DNA of 50,475 nucleotides from a virus: positions 1 to 50,475 of IMG/VR virus record IMGVR_UViG_3300022853_000032. The stretch is one strand, 5' to 3'. Positions 40,469 to 49,212 of this stretch are shown in pieces. The position numbers and the translations under genes are program-made. The stretch's first letter is position 1, and each line of letters opens with the position of its first letter. The notes beneath the pieces were generated by a model. It saw only the letters and a list, made by a program, of their open reading frames with translations. It had not been told where the DNA came from and searched no databases.

Positions 40469-41377
40469 TTAAGCGCCCGGAGAACCAAATATACCCAGTG
40501 GATCAGATACGCCGAAGCTGTATCTCTCGCGGGCTTTATAACGGCTGTTACCAGTGTCGAAATCAGCATCCATGCTTGTTTGCATAGGTGTTCTGACAAA
40601 GTGCTTCAGGCCGTTAGGAATGTCCGTCATCAAGAACCAAGCATTGGTATCCGTTAGGTAATGGTTAGTTGAATAACCACCCGGGATAGCACTGTTGTTC
40701 TTAAGGGCGTTCAAGTCGTTATCTGCTGTACCAACACGGAGGTTAGTTTCCAAGATGCGCGTAGCAACGAATTGCAAGGCAGGTGGAATGATTAACTTCT
40801 TAGGTTGTGCAGCAATTAGCAAGCCACGCTCATCAGTCCAGCCAGCAATCTGAATAACAGCCGCTTCTAGTGAAGCCTCGTTAAGGTCAGCCGCAATAGC
40901 AGGACGGTTAGAGTTAACGCCACCAGAAACCAATGGATGCGCTGTTGAACATAAAGACACACCGTCACCGTAAGTAGTAGCGCCGGAGAATGCGTTGTTC
41001 AATATTGTGGAACCTTTAACTTGCTTAGTGTAAGCCATAGCGCGGGCGAGAGCCTTTGTATAGCGAGCAGAAAGTGAGTCGTAAAGATTATCCTCAATAG
41101 CTTCCTCAGTAATAGAGAACCCCATTGCGATAGTCTCGTTGGTATACCGAGCAGTGTACGCTTCTTGTGCGTTATCATACTCAATAGCAGCGCCTTCACC
41201 CTTAACAGGTGCAGCACTAAAGCCTGACAATTTAACTTCTTCCTCGAATGAGCGGTCAGAAGTTTCTGATTCAAAAATCTCAGCAACCTCATCGTTGTAC
41301 TTCGCATATTCGAGACCAAATAAGGCGTTTAGGCCCGGTAGTAACTCCTTAAGGAGTTGTGCTCTTGAAATAGCCAT
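40469..41377 (-). CDS. Major capsid protein (Mu gpT-like)
   Basis: A 302-residue protein. LLPGLNALFGLEYAKYNDEV at the start, then an E-loop-like segment, then SITEEAIEDNLYDSLSARYT, STAHPLVSGGVNSN and a C-terminal DTGNSRYKARERYSFGVSDP. These are hallmarks of the Mu gpT-type HK97-fold capsid protein of many marine phages. It lies after scaffold and portal genes in the expected order, and a terminator follows. Confidence 0.92.
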   Translation of the reverse strand: MAISRAQLLKELLPGLNALFGLEYAKYNDEVAEIFESETSDRSFEEEVKLSGFSAAPVKGEGAAIEYDNAQEAYTARYTNETIAMGFSITEEAIEDNLYDSLSARYTKALARAMAYTKQVKGSTILNNAFSGATTYGDGVSLCSTAHPLVSGGVNSNRPAIAADLNEASLEAAVIQIAGWTDERGLLIAAQPKKLIIPPALQFVATRILETNLRVGTADNDLNALKNNSAIPGGYSTNHYLTDTNAWFLMTDIPNGLKHFVRTPMQTSMDADFDTGNSRYKARERYSFGVSDPLGIFGSPGA

Positions 41378-41388
41378 CTGCTAGTCTC

Positions 41389-41976
41389 CTATACGCCAGT
41401 TGTGTTGTTGTACTGATGCAAGTTGATCTTAACAATCACCTCAACAAAAGTATCAGCAGCGGTTTTAGTTTCATCTACTGTGGCAATAACGCGCACAACT
41501 AGAGCTGCGGTTCCGGCTTCAGAGCCTGCTAATACAGACGAACCAGAATTACCCGTGGTAGCATTTCCCGTGCCTGCTAATACAGACATGTTAGCGCCAA
41601 CTGATGCCGAAGGCGCAGAAGACATAGCACTACCAGCGTTAGTCACCGCTACTTTAAAAGCAGCCATCGGATCGTCAACAACAATACCATACGCTTCCGT
41701 TACAGAAGTGCCGGGGTAAGTCTGAGCCGGTGTGAACTGACCGAGGGAATTGACGTACTGTACGCCCATAAACACACCGCAGGGAGAACCTGTAGTAGTG
41801 CCCGTAAATTTTACTAACGAACCGTTCGCCGCGACTGAAACCAAATCACCGTTGAAGATAGCTGTATTGTAAGTGCCTGCGATTGGAATCAATCGGGTCG
41901 CACCTGAATAAGGCATACCGTCTATACGGTTAACTGGCTCAAAGCCGTAGGGAGCGTTGACTGTTGGATAAGCCAT
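41389..41976 (-). CDS. Capsid decoration-type protein
   Basis: A 195-residue beta-rich protein. NAPYGFEPVNRIDGMPYSGA, then IFNGDLVSVAANGS, then GVFMGVQYVNSLGQF are typical of a structural protein found next to the capsid gene in marine phages. Probably a capsid decoration or cement protein. Confidence 0.75.
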   Translation of the reverse strand: MAYPTVNAPYGFEPVNRIDGMPYSGATRLIPIAGTYNTAIFNGDLVSVAANGSLVKFTGTTTGSPCGVFMGVQYVNSLGQFTPAQTYPGTSVTEAYGIVVDDPMAAFKVAVTNAGSAMSSAPSASVGANMSVLAGTGNATTGNSGSSVLAGSEAGTAALVVRVIATVDETKTAADTFVEVIVKINLHQYNNTTGV

Positions 41977-41994
41977 TTGTAACTCCTAATTTTG

Positions 41995-42441
41995 TTAGCC
42001 TTTACCGAAAGTAACCTTCGTTTTCCTATCGTTAAATAGGGGCATACGGGGGTCATTGTTTCGCATAAGACTGTTATCAACAGATTGCATCTGAGACGAG
42101 GCTTGGTTTGAATAGTAAGCCGCTCTTTCTGCAACCATCTCGTTTGGGGCCTTGCACAGCATCAAACCACTAACGATGATATTGTCCTTAAACCGGGGGT
42201 CGTCCACGGCATCGGAGAATATCTCGGGGTGAGCTGTAGCAGGTACAGGTTCCCATCCTTCACGCATTTTGGCAGAAACGTTGGCTGCGTCAGCCTGACC
42301 CATCATAGCAACTCTAACCCAGCGGTACGAATAACCTTCTTCCGGCACGGGGCTTGGCAATGCTTCAGGCCGTACCCATGCTGCTTTACGTTCCGTGTTT
42401 GCTCGGGTTTGACCTTCTCTATTAGCTCTATTTTGCGTCAT
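41995..42441 (-). CDS. Unknown capsid-region protein
   Basis: A 148-residue protein with AWVRPEALPSPVPEEGYSYR, then MREGWEPVPATAHPE and MLCKAPNEMVAERAAYYSNQ, and a C-terminal basic stretch. This set of motifs is common in marine phage genomes between scaffold and capsid genes. It may be a minor head or assembly protein. TAATG overlap with the scaffold gene. Confidence 0.72.
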   Translation of the reverse strand: MTQNRANREGQTRANTERKAAWVRPEALPSPVPEEGYSYRWVRVAMMGQADAANVSAKMREGWEPVPATAHPEIFSDAVDDPRFKDNIIVSGLMLCKAPNEMVAERAAYYSNQASSQMQSVDNSLMRNNDPRMPLFNDRKTKVTFGKG

Positions 42442-43472
42442 TATTCGTTCCTCAGTAGTACGGCAGCCTGTTTGGCGTATTCTTCCAGCGAGATTCCAAG
42501 TCTTCTAGCAATAGCTACTTGTGATTGCTTTAGTACCACCTTTCGGGGTGCTGTGCTCCGCGTAGCGGGTGCAACCACACTGCTTGCCTTCTTCTTAGTC
42601 TCTGGTGTGTCTTCTATACCTTCGTCAAAACTTTCCGGGAACACTTGTCGCATACGAGCGTTAATTTTGTCGTAGTACCCGTCAGATCGTGGGTCTTCCC
42701 CATCTTTCGTAAGTTTGTTATGTAACCCCAGCGCAAATGCGGTCATTTCATCATCAGCTCCAAACCAAGAGTTTTCACCTCTCCAGCTTTCGGCCTTCTC
42801 ATCCCGCGCAGGTTGCGGTTCTGGGGCATTTACCTGTTGTTGTACAGCATTGGCCTGTGCTTGTAAAGCCCGGATTTCTCTTGGTTTCAGGCCGTCTACC
42901 TTTGCCTGCCGTATCTGGGCCGTGTTAAGTGCCTGCTGGGCTTCTACGATAGCATCTGAGTTACCCGCCTCGTATGCTTCTTTATACCCTCGCTGAGCCA
43001 TAGCAACTTCTGCTTGAACCTGTTTCTTGGCCGAGGTTATTAACGCATTATGGCTGTGGTCGGCGGAACCCTTTAACTTTTCGTTCTCCGCCATCAGGCT
43101 ACGGGCGTAGGTCTCTAGCTCGCCGGACTGACGCATGGCATCTTCTTTAGCCCTACGCTCATCATGGTAGCCCTTACTGAAGTGCTTAATACGCTTCTTA
43201 ACTTTCTCTGAGTAGTTCTCCAGCTCATCGTCAGTTACAGACTCTGGCGGGGTTGTGGCTTTGCGCCCCCTATCTTCTGCGGGGGTGTCGTCCTCAATTT
43301 CTATCTCAAAGTCACTCTCTGCTTTTTGTTTAGCAGGGGTCTTCATGTCTTCTCTACCAACGGCACCTTCTACTTCTATACTGTTGGTTTCTTTTTCGTC
43401 TAGGGTTACCTCAACCTCAGCATTAGTCGCATCTGGTTCCGGGAACTCGTACTCCACTTCTTGCATAGCCAT
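42441..43472 (-). CDS. Scaffolding protein
   Basis: A 343-residue very charged, helical protein with acidic N-terminus (VEVTLDEKETNSIEVEGAVG), a central coiled coil (VKKRIKHFSKGYHDERRAKE) and a basic C-terminus (RKVVLKQSQVAIARRLGISL). These are the features of scaffold proteins that guide capsid assembly and then leave. Position between portal and capsid supports this. Confidence 0.85.
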   Translation of the reverse strand: MAMQEVEYEFPEPDATNAEVEVTLDEKETNSIEVEGAVGREDMKTPAKQKAESDFEIEIEDDTPAEDRGRKATTPPESVTDDELENYSEKVKKRIKHFSKGYHDERRAKEDAMRQSGELETYARSLMAENEKLKGSADHSHNALITSAKKQVQAEVAMAQRGYKEAYEAGNSDAIVEAQQALNTAQIRQAKVDGLKPREIRALQAQANAVQQQVNAPEPQPARDEKAESWRGENSWFGADDEMTAFALGLHNKLTKDGEDPRSDGYYDKINARMRQVFPESFDEGIEDTPETKKKASSVVAPATRSTAPRKVVLKQSQVAIARRLGISLEEYAKQAAVLLRNE

Positions 43473-43482
43473 ACCTTACTCC

Positions 43483-43974
43483 TTAAGCTCGCGTGACAGC
43501 ACGCGGATCAGCAACGACTGCTTCTACAGAGTCGTCGTTCATTAGTCTATATTCTTGGGTTCCCACCTTAAAGCGCGTACCAGTGTTAGCCCGGAACATT
43601 ACATAGTCCCCCACCGCACACCACGGACCAGTAGGGAAACGTTCTTTATCAGAATACGCCTGCTTACCCATCTCAATAACTGCACCAACCGTAGACAAGA
43701 TATACTCCTCTCGTACAGTCTGGTTTGACTTAACTAACCCACTTTCACCATAGGTTTCTTCCACGTTTGGAAGTGCGATAAGTACTCGGTAACCTACAGG
43801 TACTGGTATCTGGGCCTCTATTTCAGCAGCTTCCGCCGCCTCGGTCTCAATCCTACCCTTACGTTTTTTCTCTAGTTCTGTAGGTTCCACGGGAAACAAC
43901 TCTAACTGCTCCGTTAGTGGTTCCCCTGATGCCCCCACAAGCACACTGGTCTGCCCGACTTCTGCTTTACTCAT
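43483..43974 (-). CDS. GroES-like co-chaperonin
   Basis: A 163-residue protein. Residues about 55-163 read like GroES: VPVGYRVLIALPNVEETYGE, then GAVIEMGKQAYSD, then WCAVGDYVMFRANTGTRF and YRLMNDDSVEAVV. A 50-residue acidic N-terminal part precedes it. Phage GroES-like proteins (such as T4 gp31 and those of pelagiphages) help the host GroEL fold the capsid protein. ATG 43974 is preferred because GGAAG lies 6 bases upstream; starts at 43977 and 44007 are open too. Confidence 0.8.
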   Translation of the reverse strand: MSKAEVGQTSVLVGASGEPLTEQLELFPVEPTELEKKRKGRIETEAAEAAEIEAQIPVPVGYRVLIALPNVEETYGESGLVKSNQTVREEYILSTVGAVIEMGKQAYSDKERFPTGPWCAVGDYVMFRANTGTRFKVGTQEYRLMNDDSVEAVVADPRAVTRA

Positions 43975-44164
43975 CATCTTCTTCCATATATTTACGCGAA
44001 AGGTCATTTAGTTCTCTAAGTGCGATGTTTAGACCCTGAATTACACCACACCCCTCCCTGTACCCGGCGAAGTCTTTAGCTCCCCCGTTGTTCAGAAATT
44101 CTTGTGCAGAGGTTTTATGCTCTGTTAACTTGTTGTTCAGCACGCCAAAGACGGTAGTAGCCAT
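43967..44164 (-). CDS. Small helical protein
   Basis: A 65-residue protein: TTVFGVLNNKLTEHKTSAQE, CGVIQGLNIALRELNDLSRK, and an acidic tail EEDDE. A common small gene beside portal genes in marine phages. Function unknown. The stop overlaps the start of the GroES-like gene. Confidence 0.7.
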   Translation of the reverse strand: MATTVFGVLNNKLTEHKTSAQEFLNNGGAKDFAGYREGCGVIQGLNIALRELNDLSRKYMEEDDE

Positions 44165-44179
44165 TAGATTCCCTCTGGG

Positions 44180-46654
44180 TTATTTAGGCTGGTTTGGGTC
44201 ATATTGCGCTTCCTTACGCTGAAGTTCAGCTTCCCTACGCGCCTTGTTTGCATCCAGCATTAGTTTAGCTTCCGCTAAGTCTGCGCTTGAATTGGCCGCG
44301 TCTGTCTGTGAGGCTATGCGAGCCGCTTCGAGTGAGGTTGTATTACCTGCCTTCTCTGTATCTAGCTGTAGTCTTGCTGCGTCGAGTTGTGTATCCGCTT
44401 GGTCTTTCTGGGCCTTACGCTGAAGTTCAGCTTCCTTCAAGGCGAGCTCTCTCTGTTGCATCTGGATTATGGGGTCTTCGGCTTTCTGCTGCGCTTGTTG
44501 CTGCGCCGCCGCGGCCTGCTTCTGCTGGGTTAACTGCTGTCCTGCCTGTGCCATAAGCTGAGCCAACTGTACCGCTTGCTCCTCTGGTAGTTCTGTATCT
44601 GGTGCAGGTAGTGGGACACCCAAGGTAGTCTCCATCTGCTGCCTGTAGCTAAACGCCACATGCTCCCCTATATGAGCTGTTAGAGCGGACATGATCTGCT
44701 GCGCTGCTGGGTTCTGCCCGATGAATGCCGCTATCTGCGGGTCTTGCATAAACGCTTGGTGGGTAGCAATGTGCGAGTCGTGGTCTTGGAATATAACCGC
44801 TTTCATCGGGGTACCATTCAGGGCGTTCATGTTCTCACTAACTGGGTCCGTAGGGATCAAGTCCGCTGAGGTAGGCACCAGCTTATCTGCGTTTTGAATG
44901 CCCAGTACCTCAATCATCTGCCTATGCAACTGGGGTAGGTCGTATATCTCTGGAGCCCCTTGAGACATTTGTAGAACCGTCTGGTACTGCACTACCCGCT
45001 GAGCCATTGTACTGCTGTTAGGGTCGCTGACAGGTATAACCTCTACCATTGCGTAGTCAGCTTGTCTGGCCCTAGCCTCTCCACGTTCGGGAAGGTACTC
45101 GTACTCCTCTGGGGCATACTCGGCAATAATCTTACGCAGTAGTTTAAATTCCTGCTTCATCGCGTAGTGGACCCGAGACTGCACCGCGGCCATTGGCTTT
45201 AGCGTGCGTTCAAGTAGCGCGAGCGTAGTACCCACCGGTGCGTTAGCGCCCATGTCAGATATGTTCATATCCGAGATAGCACCTAGTCGTCTACCCTCAT
45301 CGGTAATCTTGTCTAGCAAAGCCAGTAAGGTTTGACTGGGCTCTTTGTACGGTAGGGGTAGGATGTTGTCTCTAATCGAACCTGATGGTACATCCACATC
45401 CCTGAACTCGCCGGGGCCAATGGGGGTGTCATCTCCCTTAACTCGTAGTCCTCTAGATTTAAGACCGCCCGGTAAATTGGATAGGGTGCCAGCATCAACA
45501 AGCTGACGAATAAGGGAAGTGCCCGCTTTAGCGTAGCCCCCAATAATGTGAATAAGGCCAAGCCCATAGAATCCAAACCCCGGTACGTATACATAGTGAA
45601 CGAAGTGCTGACGCTTCAACATCAGTGGGTCTGGCTCTTCCCAGTTCCGTCTGATACCTAGCACATGGTTAGAGCCCCGCTCTATGGTAACCACATACGG
45701 CTTAGCTAACTGGTAGCCATCGTCTGTTTCATCTACATCTACCCCATCTATAATAAGATTAGCGTTTATCTCATATACACAATACCGGTCGTCGTCAGTG
45801 ACGGAGTATCCGCCTTCTTCAGCCTTCTGCTCCTCAATATCGCTGTGGTATGCCACAGGCTCGCCTAAGTCTATATCTCTATAGAACCCAGCCGCTTGTA
45901 AGGTCGTCATTTCGTGTTTTGTCTTACGCATTACGTGAGTTACACGCTCTGCTTGCTCTATTGTAGAGGCTCCGTAGGGCACAATTACGTCTTCTGCGGG
46001 GATATATAGGGCTACTTGGCGGCCTAAACTAGGGTCAAAATACACCTTTTTAAAAGCAGAACCGGCCAATCCTAGACTATAAAGCATCCTTTCGTGCTCT
46101 GGGCGGTACTCCGTCATCACCTCAGTCAGCTCATAATTCATGTCTGTCTGCACACGGAGGGCTGCATCCTCCTTATCCTTGGTAACTTCCCCTAGAACCT
46201 TAGTTTTCACAGGCCCAGAAGCGGGAAATGTCTCACTCATGGCCTCAGCTTGGAACCTTATGTTGGCCTCAGCTAACACAGTGCTATAAACACCGCAAGC
46301 ATTCTGCCAAGGCTCGGTCTTTTCCTCGTATTTCAGGCCAATACTCTCTAAACCCTTGACATAGGTGTTAGCCCACTCCTTGCGGGAGTCAATATCCGAC
46401 TCTACATACCCAACTAACTCACTCGCTATCGTAGTAAGCTCTTCGTCGTCTAGGTATTCGGCAAGATTTGCGTCAAACGGGGCTAGTTCCTCGTCCTCAG
46501 CGGGGCCTCCCCCAAAAGTTATCTCTACATCGCCATTTTCTAGGACTACTTCAGTCCCATCTCCTGCCATGAGGTCTATTTCAATCATAGCCTCAGCTTC
46601 GCCCATGTCTTCTATGCCCACAGGCAGGTCGTATATTTGCTTTTCAATTGCCAT
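44180..46654 (-). CDS. Portal protein (P22-like)
   Basis: An 824-residue portal. N-terminal acidic lead, then YVESDIDSRKEWANTYVKGL, a clip/wing region, RNWEEPDPLMLKRQHFVHYV, then AGTLSNLPGGLKSRGLRVKG (stem-wing) and IRDNILPLPYKEPSQTLLAL. The C-terminal part (about 690-824) is a long Gln/Ala coiled coil, like the barrel of P22 portal. It forms the DNA channel at one capsid vertex. Start overlaps the terminase stop (TAATG). Confidence 0.92.
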   Translation of the reverse strand: MAIEKQIYDLPVGIEDMGEAEAMIEIDLMAGDGTEVVLENGDVEITFGGGPAEDEELAPFDANLAEYLDDEELTTIASELVGYVESDIDSRKEWANTYVKGLESIGLKYEEKTEPWQNACGVYSTVLAEANIRFQAEAMSETFPASGPVKTKVLGEVTKDKEDAALRVQTDMNYELTEVMTEYRPEHERMLYSLGLAGSAFKKVYFDPSLGRQVALYIPAEDVIVPYGASTIEQAERVTHVMRKTKHEMTTLQAAGFYRDIDLGEPVAYHSDIEEQKAEEGGYSVTDDDRYCVYEINANLIIDGVDVDETDDGYQLAKPYVVTIERGSNHVLGIRRNWEEPDPLMLKRQHFVHYVYVPGFGFYGLGLIHIIGGYAKAGTSLIRQLVDAGTLSNLPGGLKSRGLRVKGDDTPIGPGEFRDVDVPSGSIRDNILPLPYKEPSQTLLALLDKITDEGRRLGAISDMNISDMGANAPVGTTLALLERTLKPMAAVQSRVHYAMKQEFKLLRKIIAEYAPEEYEYLPERGEARARQADYAMVEVIPVSDPNSSTMAQRVVQYQTVLQMSQGAPEIYDLPQLHRQMIEVLGIQNADKLVPTSADLIPTDPVSENMNALNGTPMKAVIFQDHDSHIATHQAFMQDPQIAAFIGQNPAAQQIMSALTAHIGEHVAFSYRQQMETTLGVPLPAPDTELPEEQAVQLAQLMAQAGQQLTQQKQAAAAQQQAQQKAEDPIIQMQQRELALKEAELQRKAQKDQADTQLDAARLQLDTEKAGNTTSLEAARIASQTDAANSSADLAEAKLMLDANKARREAELQRKEAQYDPNQPK

Positions 46655-48183
46655 TAGTAGTAGCCACCCTTTTTATGTTTGAAATACTGCTGTTCTTCCT
46701 CTAAATCCGATGGGAGTCTTATAAACCCACCCTTACGGAACCGCATCATAGCCTGAGTTGTGGAATCCACATAGTCATCGTGCTCACCCGCTGGAAAACT
46801 AGCAACCTCTTCAATTACTTCTTCTGCCCAGCGTTTGCTGGGGGCCCAAACCATACCTGAGGCAAACATGTCCGACACAGCATTAAGTCGGCTTATCTTA
46901 TCGTTACCCTTAGTAGGAGTAAACTCCTGTACGGGAATGCCCATAGCCCTAAGCTCGTAAATTAGGGGCGAACCTGACGCTTTCTTCTCCACAATCAGGG
47001 AATCTGGGGCCCATTCCTCGTGCTGCTCCACCGCGGCCCGCTTTAACCTAGGAAATTCCATCCTTTCCCGGAACGCATTGAGTAATATTATGTTTGCCCG
47101 CTCAACCCCGTCGTCGCCGGTCTGGTAAAACACCCCCCAAGTAGTACAAGCGGAGTAATCTGATCTGTTTGTCTTCTCAAAGGCCGTATCCCACGATTGA
47201 ACTATGAAATTAACCTCCGGCGGCTCGGGTTCTTCCCAAATCTGCCACCATTCACGCTTGACTATAGCAGAGTTTTCTGAAGTTGGCTGCTGTTGGTACT
47301 GCGCCATCCACTTACCGTTGGGTAGTTCCTCCCTAAGTGCTTCTAGCTCCTTAAGTTCCCAGAATTCCGGCCACACAGGGTTACCAGAGGGCATAAGTGC
47401 AGGAAATTCAATGACTTCCCACTCGTCCCCACCACGTAACGCGGCAGATTTCAACACTTTTGCGGTTAAATCACGCAAACTCCAGCGAGTCATCACTATA
47501 ACTATAGCCCCACCGGGCTGTAATCGCTGTCTGGGCCCTGATGTATACCACTCGTAGGTTTTGTCATAGACCTCGGGGTTAACTTCTGCCAGTGCGGCCT
47601 CTTGTTCCGAGTGAGGGTCATCAATAATGAGCAGGTCAGCACCTTTACCCGTTACTGCACCGCCTACACCAATAGCGAAGTAGTCCCCACCCTTACTGGT
47701 GTTCCACCGTCCGGCAGCTTTTGAGTCACTTTGTAGGGTGAGCTCGGGGAATATCTCCCGGTAGTTATCTTGGTCTACTAAGTTACGCACCTTACGCCCA
47801 AAGCCCACGGCTAGTTCTGCTGTGTGCGAGGTTTGGATTATCTTTTTGTTGGGGAACTTACCCAAGAACCATGCGGGTAATAGGTAAGATGCAAATTCAC
47901 TTTTAGTGTGGCGCGGTGGCATATTAATAATGAGCCGTTTACATTCCCCCGATGCCACTCTCTCAAAAGCCTCCGCCATAATTGCATGGTGTCTGCCACT
48001 AATAAAGGTGGGCCACATCTGGTTCACGAAATCTATAAACCGTGTCTGGGCCTTTGTTTTCAACTTTAAGCGGGCTAGGTGGTCTAGTTCGGCAAGTAGT
48101 TTTTCTTGCTCTACCTGCGTTAGCATGGGTAAGATTTTAGGTATGTCTGACAGGGCTATGCCATCAAATACACTCTTACTCAT
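46654..48183 (-). CDS. Terminase large subunit
   Basis: A 509-residue ATPase-nuclease that packs DNA. Counting from ATG 48189: Walker A PPRHTKS (91-97), Walker B LLIIDD with Asp190-191, a coupling-like VMTRWS, and in the nuclease half QSWDTAFEKTNRSDYSA and HDDYVDSTTQAM acidic residues. This is the type seen in many podo- and siphophages of marine bacteria. The start at 48183 is preferred because GGGGGAAG lies 6-7 bases upstream; 48189 is too close to it. Confidence 0.95.
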   Translation of the reverse strand: MSKSVFDGIALSDIPKILPMLTQVEQEKLLAELDHLARLKLKTKAQTRFIDFVNQMWPTFISGRHHAIMAEAFERVASGECKRLIINMPPRHTKSEFASYLLPAWFLGKFPNKKIIQTSHTAELAVGFGRKVRNLVDQDNYREIFPELTLQSDSKAAGRWNTSKGGDYFAIGVGGAVTGKGADLLIIDDPHSEQEAALAEVNPEVYDKTYEWYTSGPRQRLQPGGAIVIVMTRWSLRDLTAKVLKSAALRGGDEWEVIEFPALMPSGNPVWPEFWELKELEALREELPNGKWMAQYQQQPTSENSAIVKREWWQIWEEPEPPEVNFIVQSWDTAFEKTNRSDYSACTTWGVFYQTGDDGVERANIILLNAFRERMEFPRLKRAAVEQHEEWAPDSLIVEKKASGSPLIYELRAMGIPVQEFTPTKGNDKISRLNAVSDMFASGMVWAPSKRWAEEVIEEVASFPAGEHDDYVDSTTQAMMRFRKGGFIRLPSDLEEEQQYFKHKKGGYY

Positions 48184-48787
48184 CGTCATCTTCCCCCAGC
48201 ACCCCTAGAGTTTCGTCTAACCTGCGTAGGGTTTCTTCTTGGTCTAGCCTACCAAGTGATGCGTCTAGGGGTACGGTATCTATAACTGAGGCATTGAGGA
48301 GGTTTTTAATCTTAGCCTTGATGGCGTTTTCTAGGTCTACCGGGTCTTTATAGTTGACTGTTATTTCACTGCGCTGGGTGAATATCCCTATGTCGCTGTG
48401 CTTGCCGAGGAGCTCTAGTGCTTTCAACTCGTACCGTGGGTCGCCGCAATCTGCAATTTCCATTAGCTTATTAGTAATAGCCGCCCGGGCTTCAGCCGCA
48501 TCCACAGCAAGTTGTTGGCCGTAGGTACGCAGGAATGCCGCAGCAGCGTAAGCTGTATTGGTTTCAGTTAGATTGCCGGGTTTGGAGGAGTTTGCGACGG
48601 CCTTTAGCAGGGCCTTCTCACGGGCAGCGTCGCCCTCAGTGCAATCAAGGGGTGCGCCCATCTCAACTTGCAGCTCTGCTGTATTTCCGGCGACAGTTAT
48701 CTCGTCGAACAGAGTGTTTGTCTTCTCTTCAGACAGGTCATACGGGACTTTATGGGCCCTAGTAGGCTCCACTTTTACAGTAGACAT
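48176..48787 (-). CDS. Terminase small subunit
   Basis: A 203-residue protein. The N-terminal part is variable; the middle (AITNKLMEIADCGDPRYELK, ALELLGKHSDIGIF) matches terminase small subunits that recognise the packaging site. The C-terminus is acidic (LGEDDDE) and overlaps the large-subunit start. A promoter lies about 35 bases upstream. Confidence 0.82.
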   Translation of the reverse strand: MSTVKVEPTRAHKVPYDLSEEKTNTLFDEITVAGNTAELQVEMGAPLDCTEGDAAREKALLKAVANSSKPGNLTETNTAYAAAAFLRTYGQQLAVDAAEARAAITNKLMEIADCGDPRYELKALELLGKHSDIGIFTQRSEITVNYKDPVDLENAIKAKIKNLLNASVIDTVPLDASLGRLDQEETLRRLDETLGVLGEDDDE

Positions 48788-48820
48788 GTTTTTCCGCAGG
48801 TAGTTATACCGATTTGGCCC

Positions 48821-48849
48821 AGTGTACAGCAGAGTTTTAAGCTAATCAA
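48821..48849 (-). promoter_or_regulatory. Late promoter for the terminase operon
   Basis: On the minus strand TTGATT (48844-48849), a 17-base spacer and TACACT (48821-48826) form a good sigma70-type promoter. The start of transcription would be near 48814, about 27 bases before the terminase small-subunit ATG. Confidence 0.6.
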
Positions 48850-49027
48850 TAGGTTAGGTTAACGAGATTTTTTAGTACCCCCCCGGGGTGTTGGTTTTTG
48901 GGTTGATAGGGGGTGGGTCCGTGGTACAGATGGGGGTGGGGTACCCGGGATGGAAACTCAAAAAATAGGCCCCCCTTGTGCAGATTAGTATGTATATACA
49001 GCCGCGGCTCTTCGTGCTGAGAAAGGT

Positions 49028-49046
49028 GGGTGGGGGTGGGGTGGGG
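49028..49046 (+). other. Canonical G-quadruplex motif
   Basis: GGG-T-GGGGG-T-GGGG-T-GGGG with single-base loops is a near-ideal G-quadruplex sequence. Further G-rich clusters lie at 48900-48917 and 48932-48949. It may affect packaging, replication or transcription through the divergent region. Confidence 0.7.
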
Positions 49047-49134
49047 TCGCCCATAGGCGCTACCCGTTAAACTCGTGGGACCCTAGATATTCTAGGATGA
49101 TCCAATCTAATTGATCCTCTCAACAACAAAGTAC

Positions 49135-49162
49135 TTGACTGTGGTACGGATTGCTGTATAGT
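49135..49162 (+). promoter_or_regulatory. Sigma70 promoter for the gene at 49213
   Basis: TTGACT (49135-49140), a 16-base spacer and TATAGT (49157-49162) match the sigma70 consensus at 5 of 6 positions each. It is about 50 bases before the ATG, which has GAGG 9 bases upstream. This is one of the strongest promoters in the window. Confidence 0.7.
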
Positions 49163-49212
49163 GGTTTTCAAGGGCGAGGCATATCGCTTCCCCATTTTTG
49201 AGGTTTCACACC

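Larger units (their letters stand above)
48788..49212. other. Divergent noncoding control region
   Basis: About 425 bases with no convincing gene between the leftward late arm and the rightward gene at 49213. It holds promoters in both directions, long G runs on the plus strand between 48885 and 49046, a palindrome CCTAGA-TAT-TCTAGG (49082-49096), and the start of a GATC-rich zone at about 49097. It is a plausible place for the packaging start site or an origin. Confidence 0.6.
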
